A DNA stretch of 64,000 nt from Ambrosia x helenae (GCA_030844895.1 CM061230.1:598705-662704), one strand, 5' to 3'. Shown: positions 11,088-23,221, counted from the stretch's first letter. Translations and numbers: made by a program. Notes: generated from the letters alone by a model not told the origin.

Positions 11088-11547
11088 GTTGTGTTTGTGT
11101 GTGTGAAGAGGAAGAGAAAGAAGTGAAGAGGAGGAGGAAGAAGAAGAAGAAGAAGGGAAGAAATGAAGAAGAAGAAGAAGTGAAGAAATGAGGAAGAAGA
11201 TGATGGAGAAGAAGAAGTAGGTGGGGAAGGGGTAGGTGGGGTGGGTTATTATTTTTTATTTTAATTAATATTATTTTTAATAGTAAATCTTATTTTTTTA
11301 TTATTGTTTTTTAACTTAATAAATTTCTTTTATTATTATTATTTTTTTTATTATTAGGTATTTAATATATTCTTATTTAAATAAAAAACAATAATTAACC
11401 AATCATTACCAATCATTTATAACCCCCACATAACCCCCTTCCCACTACACCCTCTTTTTACATAACCCCAACATAACCCCTTTTCTATTACTTTTTAATA
11501 TTTTAATCCTATAACCCCCACATAACTATCTACCACTACACATACCC
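10888..11547. mobile_element. PIF/Harbinger-type MITE with TTA target duplication
   Basis: Ends GAGTATGCGTAGTGG and, on the other side, the reverse complement GGGTATGTGTAGTGG, flanked by TTA on both sides (10885-10887 and 11548-11550), the 3-bp duplication typical of PIF/Harbinger. The interior holds GGGGCGTTTTGGGG repeats, a long TTA microsatellite (11028-11085), a GAA/GGA-rich tract to about 11220 and no transposase. Length is about 660 bp. Confidence 0.7.
11028..11085. repeat. (TTA)n microsatellite
   Basis: About 19 uninterrupted TTA units inside the Harbinger-type MITE. Confidence 0.95.
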
Positions 11548-11832
11548 TTATAACTTTTAAATTTTAATATCTTTTATATACGAGATTTTTTAAAGAAAAA
11601 AATTACACCAAATTAACGAGCGTTTTATTATCTTTCCAACGAGTACCATAGTGCTATATAAAAAACAGAGAAAAAACGGCTATTTTTTGTAACCCGATAA
11701 GTATTGTGTCCGGTTTGGAATTAGTTTAAAAAAAATTGTGGGTTTGGGTCGGGCCTGGGATTAGGTGATACCCGACCTAATTACCCTTTTTTTATATTAG
11801 AATATGATAACTTATGCCAGAGATTTGTTTAA

Positions 11833-11874
<42 letters not shown>
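11833..11874. repeat. (AAT)n microsatellite
   Basis: About 14 AAT units in AT-rich DNA between the MITE and the 97-bp tandem repeat. The rest of 11548-12070 holds nothing recognised. Confidence 0.9.
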
Positions 11875-11875
<1 letters not shown>

Positions 11876-12074
11876 TTCATTAATCATATATTGGCACGTC
11901 ATTAATTATGTTGTCATATTAGATATTTTATTATGTCATATTAGATATTTCAACTCGGGACGCTATCCAACAGGTAATTGCTATATAGATGTCATTTTTA
12001 TAGTTTAGATACTTCTAATTTTATTCACTTTACTTAGATTTCTCAACCCGGGACGCTCCCGGGGTATAAGCTAG

Positions 12075-12350
12075 TTAATTATAATTGATAGGTTACGATT
12101 TAAACTAATATAAAAATGATAATTGCAAAACAAAAGTGTTTAATATAGTCTATGTTTTAAAAATACTAGTATTAATTATAATTGATAGGTTACGGTTTAA
12201 ACTAATATAAAAATGATAAGTGCAAAACAAAAATGTTTAATATAGTCTATGTTTTAAAAGTACTAGTATTATAATAGATAAGTTACGGTTTAAATTAATA
12301 TAAAATGATAATTGCGAAACAAAAATGTTTAAATATAGTTTATGTTTCAT
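12075..12350. repeat. Tandem repeat, 97-bp unit, about 2.9 copies
   Basis: Three successive units begin TTAATTATAATTGATAGG (12075), the same (12172) and TTATAATAGATAAG (12269). Each contains GGTTACG.TTTAAA and ATATAGT(C/T)TATGTTT. Copies 1 and 2 are nearly identical and copy 3 is more diverged. Confidence 0.9.
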
Positions 12351-12617
12351 ACAGAGAAAGATATTATTTGTTGACCAAATCAGAGTTTTTCACAAGAATT
12401 TTAGTAATCTTGTTAGTTTAGGATAAGATCAAGCCGAGTTCCATAAACCAGCGCAAATCCCAATGCTACCTAAGTAACATCGGGTTTTAAGAAAAAAAGC
12501 AGAAAAATTAAATGAGCATTAAATCAAATTATCAAATAATGCGGTTGATTAAGTGTTGAATAATTAAGAGGTCTGAATAATTAAAGAGGCTTTGAATGAT
12601 TAAGTGCTGAATGGTTC

Positions 12618-12619
<2 letters not shown>

Positions 12620-12658
<39 letters not shown>

Positions 12659-13860
12659 AAGGGCAAATTTCATTAAAACCACCGGATTCTCCAAGGAGGA
12701 GAAAACCGCATAAATACAAAAAGTTACATTACATCAAAGGAAAACAATTGCCAATCCTTCCAATCCGCCCTATTAAAGTGCCCTCTATTATTGTACCAAA
12801 GGAAGCTTAAGGATTTAATGTCCGCAATCACTTTAGGGATGACCACATTAGCCGCTTGGAAAATTCTCTCGTTCCTTGTGACCCAGATCCGCCAACACGT
12901 AATCATAAGAATTCCCATTATGATCTCTTTCCTGGCCGATGAAAGACCCAAATGCGCCACCACCTTCTGAACATCATGCACGGAGAACAGGAACAAAGGA
13001 GGGAGTCTACACCAATGAGAGATACCTTGCCATATTCCATCCGAGATACGACAGCCTGCAAATATGTGATCGACAGACTCCTCCGCTTCTTCGCACAAGG
13101 CGCATAAGGTATTCCCAACATGGATGTTTCTTTTAGACAACGCTACCTTCGTAGGAATACGATCTATCCAAGCACGCCACATGAATATATTGCACTTTGC
13201 CGGGATCCACTTACACCAACGCATCACGGCGACATTCTCTGCAAGCCGGCTGTTAATCATCCAATCTTTAACATCTTTAACATTCACAAATTGCAAGCTT
13301 GTATTATTCCAGCACCAAGAATCCGTGTTATTATTCAGCACCACTCCAGAAACCATACGAGAGCAAAGAACCAACTGCTGCACTTGCTGAACCGTTTGAG
13401 GGTATTGTCGCCAATCCCACTGCATGACTCCAGCCAAAGCCCCTTGACCCATTCTATCCGCTACTGTGCACTGTTTATTCTTTTCCAACCTAAACAGGTC
13501 CGGAAACAAAAGATAAAGAGGAATGCGATCTACCCACGGGTCAATCCAAAACTTGAGATCATAACCATTGCCAATCTTTCCTTGGAGGAGACCGCTGAAA
13601 CTCGAACCGTTCACATGTAATCGGCTCCCACATCTAACAATACCCGCCCAAACTCCTCGTAAATTCGAGTTGCATTGGATAGTTTGAACCCTTCTTGAAG
13701 AACCGTGGATAGCATCTATGGCTCTCCTCCAAAGCGCATTAGGCTCCAAACGATACCTCCATATCCATTTAACAAGTAAAGCATTATTCGACTCTTCTAG
13801 ATTGGATAACCCAAGACCTCCATTCTCTTTTGGTCTAGTTAACACCTCCCATTTAGAGCT
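12620..13860 (-). mobile_element. 5'-truncated L1-type LINE with poly-A tail
   Basis: Minus-strand LINE 3' end. The poly-A tail is the run of 38 T on the plus strand at 12620-12657, followed by a short 3' UTR and the C-terminal part of ORF2. The copies of CTGAATGGTTCAG just before the T run (about 12607-12619) and just after the truncated 5' end (about 13886-13899) look like the target-site duplication, placing the insertion inside a MITE-like repeat. Confidence 0.85.
12724..13845 (-). pseudogene. LINE ORF2 C-terminal fragment, zf-RVT domain
   Basis: An open 373-codon stretch that is the end of an L1-type reverse transcriptase ORF2, not a host gene. The first part matches the region after RT in plant LINEs (PKENGGLGLSNLEESNNALL). 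The zinc-binding RT-associated domain follows, with CKWIPAKCNIFMWRAWIDRIPT and then CALCEEAEESVDHIFAGC near residues 250-275. It lacks the endonuclease and RT catalytic core because the copy is 5'-truncated. The final Trp-rich tail WYNNRG..WKDW is typical of these LINEs. The initial Met is internal to the original protein. Confidence 0.9.
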
Positions 13861-14030
13861 TTTTTTAAGTTGTGCATCAAGTCTGAATGGTTCAGCTGTG
13901 CATCAAGTCTGAATGGTTCAGCTTTTAATCATTCCATTTAGAGCTTTTTTTAAGTTGAAACAAACAGTCTTGATGCTGAACCATTTAGAGCTGAATGATT
14001 CAGAGCCTAATTAAGAGAATACCAAACAGG
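13861..14030. repeat. MITE-like repeat half, other half at about 12540-12619
   Basis: Contains AATGGTTCAG/CATTTAGAGC words, including two tandem copies of TGCATCAAGTCTGAATGG, and ends ..TTAAGAGAATACCAAACAGG. The terminal CCTGTTTGGTA (reverse strand) and the CATTCAGAG words resemble the MITE at 27743-27954. Matching AATTAAGAGG/GAATGATTAAG words left of the LINE suggest one element split by the LINE. Confidence 0.55.
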
Positions 14031-14097
14031 CCCTTAGTCCAATGAGTTTTGCGTTTTTTAATGGTGAATTTCCTTTATTTTCTTTATGGGAATAAGT

Positions 14098-14580
14098 AGG
14101 TCCATGGCCGGCTGGGAGGGTGAGCCGGGTGGTCACCGGCTCCCGGCCCGACCCTTAAATGGGCCCGAACATCTAGCTCAGCTGGTTTGAGGTAGGGTGG
14201 GTTTTCCTTTAGGGGTTCCCATCCTGGGGGGAGGTCACCGGTTCGATCCATGCACACCACAAAAAAAATTCCCCGTGACAGTTTGAGCTTAGGCAAGGAG
14301 GACACCGGTGCGTGGGTAGGGATTCGAACTTGGGACCAATAGATTAGAGTTGTATAAGGATTTCCATTGATCTAAACCTTTAAAAAAAATATATTAAATT
14401 CTATATTTAGGATATATATTTGTGTTTTATACATTAAAATTTTGTTAGTGGAGTTGGAAAAACCATGTTAATTTAATGTAGAGGTCTCAAATTCAATCCT
14501 TGGCTCTAGCACTATACTCAATTTTTTTTTATAATTCATTCCTCTTTACAAAATTTTAGGCCCAAATTCTTTTTCGCCCA
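14098..14580 (+). repeat. hAT-like dispersed repeat, copy interrupted by a SINE
   Basis: GC-rich left part (GGGTGGTCACCGGCTC, GGCCCGACCC) and AT-rich right part (ATTCTATATTTAGGATATAT ... TTGGCTCTAGCAC). The same parts in the same order, reverse-complemented, make the repeat at 51755-51992 at roughly 90% identity by eye. About 210 bp present here (14169-14380) are absent there and form a SINE. Confidence 0.7.
14169..14380 (+). repeat. tRNA-derived SINE nested in the preceding repeat
   Basis: A box TAGCTCAGCTGG at 14174-14185 and B box GGTTCGATCC at about 14240-14249, in the order and spacing of a Pol III promoter. The 51.7-kb copy of the host repeat lacks exactly this block, so it gives an empty-site comparison that delimits the insertion. 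Confidence 0.75.
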
Positions 14581-14789
14581 AGGCCCAAATTTTTTTTGAC
14601 GTTTTCGGAGACGACCCTGAGTAGGTCATACCTGTTTATTAGCAGGCCTGTCACCTCATATCTGACCCGACTATGTTGTCTTAACCGGGTCCACGCTGTC
14701 ATCGTGTGGGTTTGGCATTCCACGAGAACCTTACCACGTCTGTTCTACCGTACTAGACGGGATGATAGCCATTGTGCCTTCACAAGAAC

Positions 14790-14905
14790 TATGTTTTCTA
14801 AGGTAACGCTAGTGAATAAAATTTGTGTTGGCTCGGATTCAAACTTGTGATCACAAGGATCTAGTTCTTATCTTTATTGCTCTGACCACTCTATAATGAA
14901 GGGTC
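14790..14905 (-). repeat. Possible SINE fragment
   Basis: The minus strand carries a B-box-like GTTTGAATCC and, some 50 bases upstream, AGAGTGGTCAGAGC, reminiscent of a tRNA head. No clear ends are visible. Low confidence. Confidence 0.3.
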
Positions 14906-15329
14906 TCAATGAGTTTTGCGTTAACAACCGTACTACATTTTAGTTATTTATTTAGAGTCAATAACACGCAAACACGTATATATACACGCACAACACGTCG
15001 GGAAATACATGCACCTCTAAGGGTGTGCATGGTTTAGTTCACGCTTCTAAGGACGTGCATGGTTCAGTTCAGTTATTAACCTCAATTGAACCCGAAATTG
15101 ATGTCATCAGTTAATTGATCATATTAACCGATTAACCAATTGGTTAATTGGCTTGGTACAAGATGAGGGTATAAATACATTGTTACAGTCAATGGTCAAG
15201 GAGATGAATTTGGGCTAATCAATTAGTAGCTTGATCGGGACTTTGACTTGACTTGGTGTTGATTGTCGATGGTTAAGGAGCTGAATATGAGGCAATTAAT
15301 TAGTAGCATTGATCGAGACTTCGACTTGA

Positions 15330-15522
15330 CTTCTTGTTTGTGATAATATCTTTAATATGTTTTGTCTATTTCATTGAACAATGTATTTGTTTTTTTATTG
15401 GTTTTTTTAATTGGTTAATAAACTATTTAAACTTTTTATTTAGTTGTCATGAGCTTTTTGAACAATCGTCAGTCGTCACTATGTGCACACATCTCAATGT
15501 TTTCGTCATTAATTGGGGTGTT
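15330..15522 (+). mobile_element. LTR relic related to the 7.8-kb element
   Basis: The string TGAGCTTTTTGAACAATCGTC ... TTGGGGTGTT closely resembles the last 75 bp or so of the LTRs at 32650-32724 and 37876-37950. The final ACA is found at 16089-16091, after a hAT-like insertion. This is an old relic of the same or a related LTR family. Confidence 0.6.
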
Positions 15523-16081
15523 CAGAGCCGATCCAACGTTTTTGGAGACCCTAAGCAAAATACAAGTCGGGGGCCCTTTAAATTTGTACAGTTCACAAAA
15601 AAAACACCTAACACTAGATGGACATTACAATCTCATTTCTGGTAACTATTAATCAATTAAAGTATTCTGCATTCATTTTATCTACTTACTCACATTAGGT
15701 ATATTGCAAATTAAAGACATTTTCCCATTTAAATTTTGAACCAATTTTGTGGATTTACAATTTACTATGTATTTCTTTTGGGCTTGATTTAATGGTTTTC
15801 TCAGCATCTACTTTGGTTGAGAAAGTAGATTAACTTTATATCGTCCAATCCCTCTTGTAAGACTTCAATCCTTGATAACCAAAAAAACTATCAATGACAA
15901 TTGGCAATAGCAAATGAAAGTCACAAATTTTAGAGATTCAATCATTCAATACTTGTTTGTTTTTTTACTTGGGCCAATACAAATGTAATACACGAAAAAA
16001 AAAGCTTAAACTTTCAGGGCCCTTAATTTTTGGAGCCCATAGGCCTTAGCCTAGGTTGCTAACACATTAGGTCCGGCCCTG
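15523..16081. mobile_element. hAT-type non-autonomous element inside LTR relic
   Basis: Ends CAGAGCCGATCC and, reverse-complemented at the right, CAGGGCCGGACC. Flanks GGGGTGTT and GGGATGTT match 7 of 8, consistent with an 8-bp hAT duplication, and joining the flanks restores the expected LTR end. There is no transposase. Confidence 0.65.
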
Positions 16082-16529
16082 GGATGTTACATTTTATGCT
16101 TCACCAAAAAGTTTGGAAGGTAGCCCATACACTCCTTGAAACCTTCTTAATCCGCCCCTGAGACATGTGCACACATTGAGAAAAAGTTGAGGCGCTACCA
16201 GGCCCTCACTATCTAGTTGATAATTTCTATCTAGTGAATACCTGTCTTTATTTGATTATGAATTCAAAGATGCAAATCTTGCAAATTATACTTTCAGTTT
16301 GTAACTTTATGAATACACACAAAATGAAAATTTGTAAATTAAAGTCCCAAATTTATAATGAGTTTCACGATTTTATAAATCCGCTTAAAATATGTAGTCA
16401 TGAATCATAGCAACGTATTTAAAGAATTAATTCACGCTTACAACATAAAAAAAAGTCATTGGATCCACACATGTGTGTCATTATATGTATTTATTTAATA
16501 TTTATGTATGCACGAGATACAAGTTGGTT
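16082..16529. other. AT-rich interval, nothing recognised
   Basis: Only a short string near 16135-16160 (CTTAATCCGCCCCTGAG) recalls a MITE end. There is no gene or complete element. Confidence 0.5.
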
Positions 16530-16915
16530 ATTAGGGTTGAGTTATTCTACAAATGCTACAAAAAATGAGAAGGTTGAGAGGGATACAAAAAACACAATAG
16601 ATCATCAAATATGACACAATGAGCCACAAAATATAACACAGTGCCAAAAAATGTAACACAATGCTGAAGAAAAAAGACACAATGAATTGAAAAAATAACA
16701 CAACGATGAAAATAAGAAAAAGACACAATGGTACATAAAAGACGCAATGATCTAACGCATATTCTAAAAACTACAAGCTAAAACCCCAAAAAAACGAAGA
16801 CCTAAAAACTAACGACGTAGGGTTCGATAAGATGATTCCAATGCCGTTTGAATGAGTTCAATCGGAGTCCGTTTGATACCCTTCCTACGACTTCCTATTT
16901 TTCTTTCACTGTGTA
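16530..16915 (+). repeat. ACACAATG repeat family, copy A
   Basis: A core of irregularly spaced (about 20-25 bp) ACACAATG/ACGCAATG words follows GGATACAAAAAACACAAT, and the right flank contains GATACCCTTCCTACGACTTC. Copy B (27225-27570, reversed) shares core and both flanks; copy C (40585-40765) shares left flank and core. Origin unknown. Confidence 0.75.
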
Positions 16916-18394
16916 TTTGATCATAACCCTGGTTATTATAAGAGAGCCTTATTGAGGATAATAAGTCGCAAGTACTAATTTATGTACTCAAGTTTTGAAT
17001 TGTTATACACGTATATATCAAATTGGAATAATATTTTTTCATTGACACTCAAAGATAATAGTTGAAAATGCTTAGGTAGTAATTTATCTTATCAATTGAT
17101 GTAAAATGACAACGAAACTAAGCATTGTGGAATCTTGTTGATAATGTATACTAGTGGGAATGCCCGCGCGTTGCTGCGGGTGCGTCTATTTTGTCGCCTC
17201 ATAGTTGTTAGGGTTTGTAGTGTGTGTAGTCTAGCCTTTGTGAGTGATTTGTTTTGGGACCGCTAAGCTATAAAAATATATTTTGTGAAGAAAGTTGATC
17301 GTGTAAAAGCGTCATGGTTAATGAAAGAAAAATATGACATTTTTAAAAGTAGTAAAGCACATTTGTTGACAATTTGTGTAAGGTAAAAAGTATAAGAGTA
17401 CTTGTAGGCGGGAAGAGTTGTTATTTTGTACTCGTATTTTTGTTAAGTTACCAATCTCTTAGCGGGAAGAGTGACTTTTGTAAGATTAGTTTGTAAAAAG
17501 GTTTGCACATGGTGAAATTTCACTTCTTTTTAGACTCCTAAGCATGGCACATACATGACCCTTATACATGACTTTTTCTAACCTTCCTTTGCACTTAATT
17601 TCTTAACTGTTAATCAAAGGTATGAATAATTTACCGAATTCAAAAGTAAATTTGAAATACTAAAGGAAAAAATCTCCTGGTAAAATGTGGTCTATGACCT
17701 TGAAATAGAATCGATGCCACAGGAAATAGATTGAAATAATCAAAATAAATGATAATTGATAAACAAAACATCCTATAAAATAAAACAAGTTAAGCCAACT
17801 CAAACAACTTAACTTCAAGTAAAAAAGAAACATCCCTAACTCGAACAACAGTTGAAACAGTTAAATACAAAAAAAGAACAATACCTAAGTCAAACAACTT
17901 GAACATACCTAAGTCATTTTGACATCATCAAATTACAAGTTTTGACATGTGCATCTGTTGTGCAATTAGCCTTGTTAAAATAATAGGCCTGTTTTGTTTT
18001 AGTGGTTCTTTGTGTTTAATGACAGTCGTGGAATACCTCAAAGTTTCAATATGTACCATTTGTTTTAGTATAAAACAATAAAAGAAAAAAGTCTCTGCAG
18101 TCTTTTTGGTTTGTTCATGATGATCATAGGATATGTCTCTTATCCTAAACGAGCTTAATAGTAATGTTTTATGATAATTTATCCTTTGATAGTTGATCCA
18201 GTAGATTCTGATTTTAATATTTGAAGCATTTATATGTGTACAGCATACACGCTGATAGATTCAAAAGAGATTATAATGGGCTTTTTCAATTTGGTTAAAG
18301 TATTAAATTGGAATCAATAGGTTTTTAACTTTTTTCATTGATCAATTTTAGGGATAAGAATTTAAGAACAATCGATTTAAGTTAACTAACTAAT
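16916..18394. other. Unassigned AT-rich DNA
   Basis: No coding sequence supported. GCCCGCGCGTTGCTGCGGG at about 17162-17180 is a short inverted-repeat-like GC island of the sort found at plant transposon ends, but no partner end was found. Confidence 0.5.
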
Positions 18395-18667
18395 CATAGT
18401 TGTTAATAGCGACCATAGCGCCCGCTATAGCGAATAGCGTAGCGTAGCGTAGCGCTCATGTGTCGCTATATGGTTGATAGCGATAAATAGCGAGGTTTTT
18501 CTATTTTTAGTATTTTTTTTTGTAGAATATATACATATAAAACATCTCTAAAAAGCTCTTCTGGTGTATCGCTAAACATGAAATAGCGTCCGCTATTTCA
18601 TCGCAATCGCTATATAGCGTATCGGTAGCTTGTCGCTATAGTCCGCTATTCGCTATTAACAACTATG
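18395..18667. mobile_element. hAT-type MITE filled with TAGCG/CGCTA words
   Basis: An 18-bp perfect terminal inverted repeat (CATAGTTGTTAATAGCGA) is flanked by a perfect 8-bp duplication TAACTAAT at 18387-18394 and 18668-18675. The interior is crowded with TAGCG and CGCTA words in both orientations. Non-coding, 273 bp. Confidence 0.85.
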
Positions 18668-18675
18668 TAACTAAT

Positions 18676-19205
18676 ACCTTCTATTGATATTAAAAAAGGT
18701 AGCAGCAGCTCCACATTTATCCCCTTATGTGCAAGAGCCTGCATATGAGTAAACAAATTACAAAGATTATTAGTAAACTTTGTATTACTCAAATTTATTT
18801 TATATGTGCAGTTCTTGAAAGCAAACAACCTAATAATAAAAATCTTGAATGCAAACAACCTAATAATAAAAATCAATAGGATCCACCAAGTTAAGCTCAA
18901 TAAAGCAGTTTTGTCCCTAGTTGTCAAGATTGTTGATGAAGCACATAAGTAATGGAATGGTTAATCCTCCATGTTAGTAGCTACCTGATAAAATCACTCA
19001 TATTATAAAATTTCTTTCTGAATTATATTAACAGAGCACTTGAAATCTTAGAGGGAAAAAAAACAAAGAAGTGTTCAGCCCATGGGTCCAATACTTATAC
19101 AATGACAAGCACACTCCACATAAGAAAAAAAATGTAAAATGTACTAACCCTGTAACAAAAAGGACTCTGAGCAAGTAGAAGGCTTTTCAAAAATGTTTTC
19201 CACTT
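18676..19205. other. Intergenic AT-rich DNA, probable 3' flank of the next gene
   Basis: A short direct repeat (GCAAACAACCTAATAATAAA twice at about 18821-18870) and otherwise nothing recognised. Confidence 0.5.
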
Positions 19206-20366
19206 CTAGAGTAACTGGTTTAGTCTTCTGGTAGAGTTTCCAGACCCTTCACATTCCTCGTCAGATTCCAAACATATTACCCCTGTAAAACAAGATTTTG
19301 AGTGGTAAAAATTTAAACAAGATAAACCCAATCCAACTTCTTTAATTTCAACGCAAAACTCAAACTCACGAACCAAACAACACTCCCATCATTCAAAGGC
19401 GAGATTACTAATGAAACCTGATGCTCAAACATAAATTATGTAATAAGAGCAGATCAAATAACATACCAGATGGCTTAGGGCCGGGCGATGAAGAAAATTT
19501 GGGTTGGGGATCCGATACCAGATTGTTGCAGCTGATCATTGGAACATATAATTTCACCAAGGGCGTCTCTGGTACAACTGACGGCGTCTCGGGTCCAACT
19601 GATGCCAACACTATATTGTTAATTACGAAGCTTAAAGATATAATATTGTAGTCAATAATGACTTTAGTTAACGCATATTGTAACACTTAATACTCCAAAA
19701 CTGAAGCAATATGTTTAAACAAATAATTCCACAATTATATGCATATGCTTCTTTATCTTGCTATATTAAATTACTTGGCTTCTAGGTTCTCAAGGAAGAA
19801 CACCCACCACTTATTGTAAATAAGCAAGTTAATAGATAAAAATATACAGGAGGTACAATCATAGACCAAATAAACCTGCTGGATCGTTACCAGAATAAGA
19901 TAAGGGAGGTGACGATTTTAATTATCTTTTTCATATTATTGACTTACACTATGCCCAAAAACTGTTAATGCAACTTGGAAACTTCATGAACAAAATAGGT
20001 AGAGGCTCTTGCAATAGCAAAATGCATATTAGTAATATTTGTAGTCATTTCAATTATCCAATAATAAACCTACAGAAATCATATCAATCACCACAAATCT
20101 CACAAAAATATAATCAAGATTTAACTTCCATCACAACTACAAAACAACAATCACACAAACCACAATTTCCAACTCCAACCCTCAAATGTATGAAATAGAA
20201 TCAATAAAAAAAATTCAAGTCCCCGATAGAAAATTCCATAGAAAACAGACAGAAAGAATAAAAATAAAAGAGGGAAACATAATCAATTACTGAACAATTG
20301 CAATTAGAAAATACCTTCAATCGGTTGGTGTAGCTCTTGGAGTTCGTTTCCGAATCGGATGTTCAT
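19206..20366 (-). CDS. Small three-exon gene, unknown family, C-terminal SIM-like motif
   Basis: Proposed from splice signals. Exon 1 is 20315-20366 (ATG, ends before GTATTTTC), exon 2 is 19467-19598 (after ATCAG, before GTATGTTA) and exon 3 is 19206-19282 (after TTTTACAG, stop TAG). All junctions keep one phase (phase 1), and the joined frame is open for 86 codons. The product starts MNIRFGNELQELHQPIE, is Pro/Ser/Thr-rich in the middle and ends with VICLESDEE, a hydrophobic stretch followed by acidic residues that resembles a SUMO-interacting motif. No domain is recognised; it may be the truncated relative of a larger nuclear protein. The reading frame is also open upstream of the ATG, so an earlier exon is possible. 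Confidence 0.5.
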
Positions 20367-22279
20367 TGTGGTTTGTCTCTCTAATTTCTGGAAATGGAAG
20401 TGTGAGTGAGGAACAAAAAGACTGGATTAAAGAGAGAAGGTTTCTTTGGTCGGTTATGATTGGAGAATCTCTTAACCTTCCATATCACATTGAAGAAATT
20501 GATTATGCAATAGTTTCAATCGATTAAGATGCTAAGGACGATTAAGATGCATATGAGGGTAGGGATGGAATATGTTTTTAGGATGTGAGGTATGAAACCA
20601 TGGTAAAATTACATTGATATCCTTGCAAGTGTCTTAATGTTCCACAAAGTTCCAATTATACCCTTGTGATATAAGCTTAATTTACTTGTACATATTGCTA
20701 TAATAGTTGGATGATGTACAAAATTACTATGTTGTACATAACTCTTCCTTTATAATGTATTATAGATAAGGATTGTCAATTTTTCGCTGATCAAACTTTA
20801 TATTAATAACTCATCATTGTCATGTAATTTGACCCCCCAAATAGTAGTCGATAGATTATTGAATCCCATATTAACAAAACTGCTCGGAAACCCACCACTG
20901 CGTCGGCCGGTTTCATTGGTTGGACGACCGTCAGTCAGACCTTAGTGGCGTAAAGAGTAAAGAGGCGGCGTCAGCGTCAACGATCAACAAATCAGAAACC
21001 ATCACCACCATCTAACACCTAGAGATGGGTTGCATGTGGTGCATCAAAGACGGGAGGCAACCCGATGGTGATGCGTATCAAGAAAGTGTGATGCGACCGA
21101 ATGGCCGGAGCCATGGCTACATCTGTAGATAAGGAGCCGAAAGGGCATGGTGTGACGGAGCGGTGGTGTGAGGCAGTGGTGAAAATGGTGCGACAAAATG
21201 GGCTCCCTACTCCGATTTCTCTCTCTAGAGATAATGAGCTGCAAAAGGGTTTAAAACGCACAAGCAAAAGCAAATATCGAAAATACCCTAAAAACAACAA
21301 ATTACAACTCTACTATAATACTTTTAATCAACTTTGTTTGTTAAGATATAGGAAAATGTATCATATTGTGACCTGGGCTCATTTTAAAGATCCGGCCAAA
21401 CTAATATCTATAGTTTAATCAAATGTTAAATCAAAACCAATTCAACTTATATCACTATCTTAAAAGACTTTGCATAACAATTATTATCACTTATGATTTA
21501 TGAATCTGTTTAAATAACAGTAACTATCTATCTATCTATGTTATGTAATGATTTTCTATTATTTGTATCATACTTAATAAATTGAAAATGATCTATAATT
21601 AAGTAAAAGAAACCTCACATTCATAGACCCCCATATGCACAATTTTCTTGCATATTTACACCTTATTTCAATGTTCCTCCATGAAAATGACATCTTTGAC
21701 CAAAAATTGATTTTAATCATGTTAAATCTTTTTCATATTCATTACTTGTTTTTCCTTGGAAAAACGCATCCTTTTATTTTTATGATTGAGAAAGACAAGT
21801 AATTAACAAGTGAGATGTGGTGAAGATAGATTAAATTATCATAAATTTTTGGACTTCTAGAACATAAGTTGTTATATTGACATTTATATATGGTTGTAGT
21901 ATTAATATATAATTGGTTAAATTATGACATGGCTAGTCTAAAAATAAAGAACGCCGTTACTTTTGTCACACGGAGAAGTTTTGTGACCCAAAGCTCTAAT
22001 GTGATAGTTTGTATAATTGAATGAGTGAAAAAAGAGCATTGAGTATTAGAGTTTTAATGCAAATAACGAGTTCGATCTATTAAAAGATAGTACAAAATGA
22101 GTTTCTATATATAATTATCACTTATGGGTTTTGATTCTCCTTAACGAGAGTTCGAACCGAGAAAAAAAATAAAGCAAAGTTGAATAAAGTATTGCTGCTC
22201 AAAATGGTTTATTCAGTAAAAATATTGTAAGAAATTGGGTAGACACTTATCCACGTATAGGTATACGAGTGAATAAACT
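20367..22279. other. Unassigned interval including a GC-rich patch
   Basis: About 20880-21240 is more GC-rich than its surroundings and contains short ORFs (for example 21101-21418), but they share no family signature and overlap in several frames. It could be a decayed gene 5' end. The rest is AT-rich and unassigned. Confidence 0.4.
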
Positions 22280-23221
22280 CAACGGCGGATCTAGACTAAA
22301 ATTTTAGGGGTAAGATTCAATTTTTTTACCGCACTTTCATACAATGTAAACGAACAATCAATAATCTTTTTCTGTATTGATAGAACTGTCAACTTATTAT
22401 TCTTTTTTGTACCCTAATGTGTATATTTTGGGCTCAATACATGTACCCGATTTCTATCCGAAAACAATCAGAACGGATTGTACCCATACCCTAACTCGGT
22501 TATATCTTACACCTGATACTGTTTTTTAATACCCTATAAAATACCCGAATTTTTAAAATATATTTTATGTTTACTTTACAACATTTATATTTATATTTAA
22601 ATTTTTAAAAATTGCATATTATAAAGCAAATAATTTGTTCTGGTGAAGTAATGTTATTATATTTTATTTTAATTATTTTTACTAATTACAACAAAAAACA
22701 TTAAACGAATTTATTATTATGTAAAATAATAATAAAAAAACATACTTTTTAAAACCGAGTATAAATTATTGGTGTCCAAAATTCGATTATACTCGACTCT
22801 GATCATACCCTACCCCGATTATACTCGAACCAGATCACACCTACCCCGGGTACATAGGAGAAAACAGGATCGCTTTGGTGATTTCTCGAACCTTACTCGA
22901 TTTCTCTAAACACCCAATTTTTCTATAACCATTCATACTCGACCCGGTTCCATACCCGGATTCGGGTATTAAGAACACTCCATATATGCACCTCCACCTT
23001 AACCAACTAGTTGGGCTTAAGCCTTAGCTTCTATCTTATAATTAACAAATGGTATGGTCAATGGGTTATAGACTTAGGGGGGAGGGGCGCTTACCGTGAG
23101 TTTTTTCAACTTCACTGATTTCAACCAATCCTACACTGCCACATCATTTCACTGAAACACATTTTTATAGGCAGCACTACTCTGAACTACCCAACCCATA
23201 AAAAACAAAAACACCCCCCTA

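Noticed and set aside
20880..21418. GC-rich patch with ORFs on both strands considered as a gene start
   Set aside because: Overlapping ORFs in several frames, no conserved motif and no convincing splice partners. Left as unassigned.
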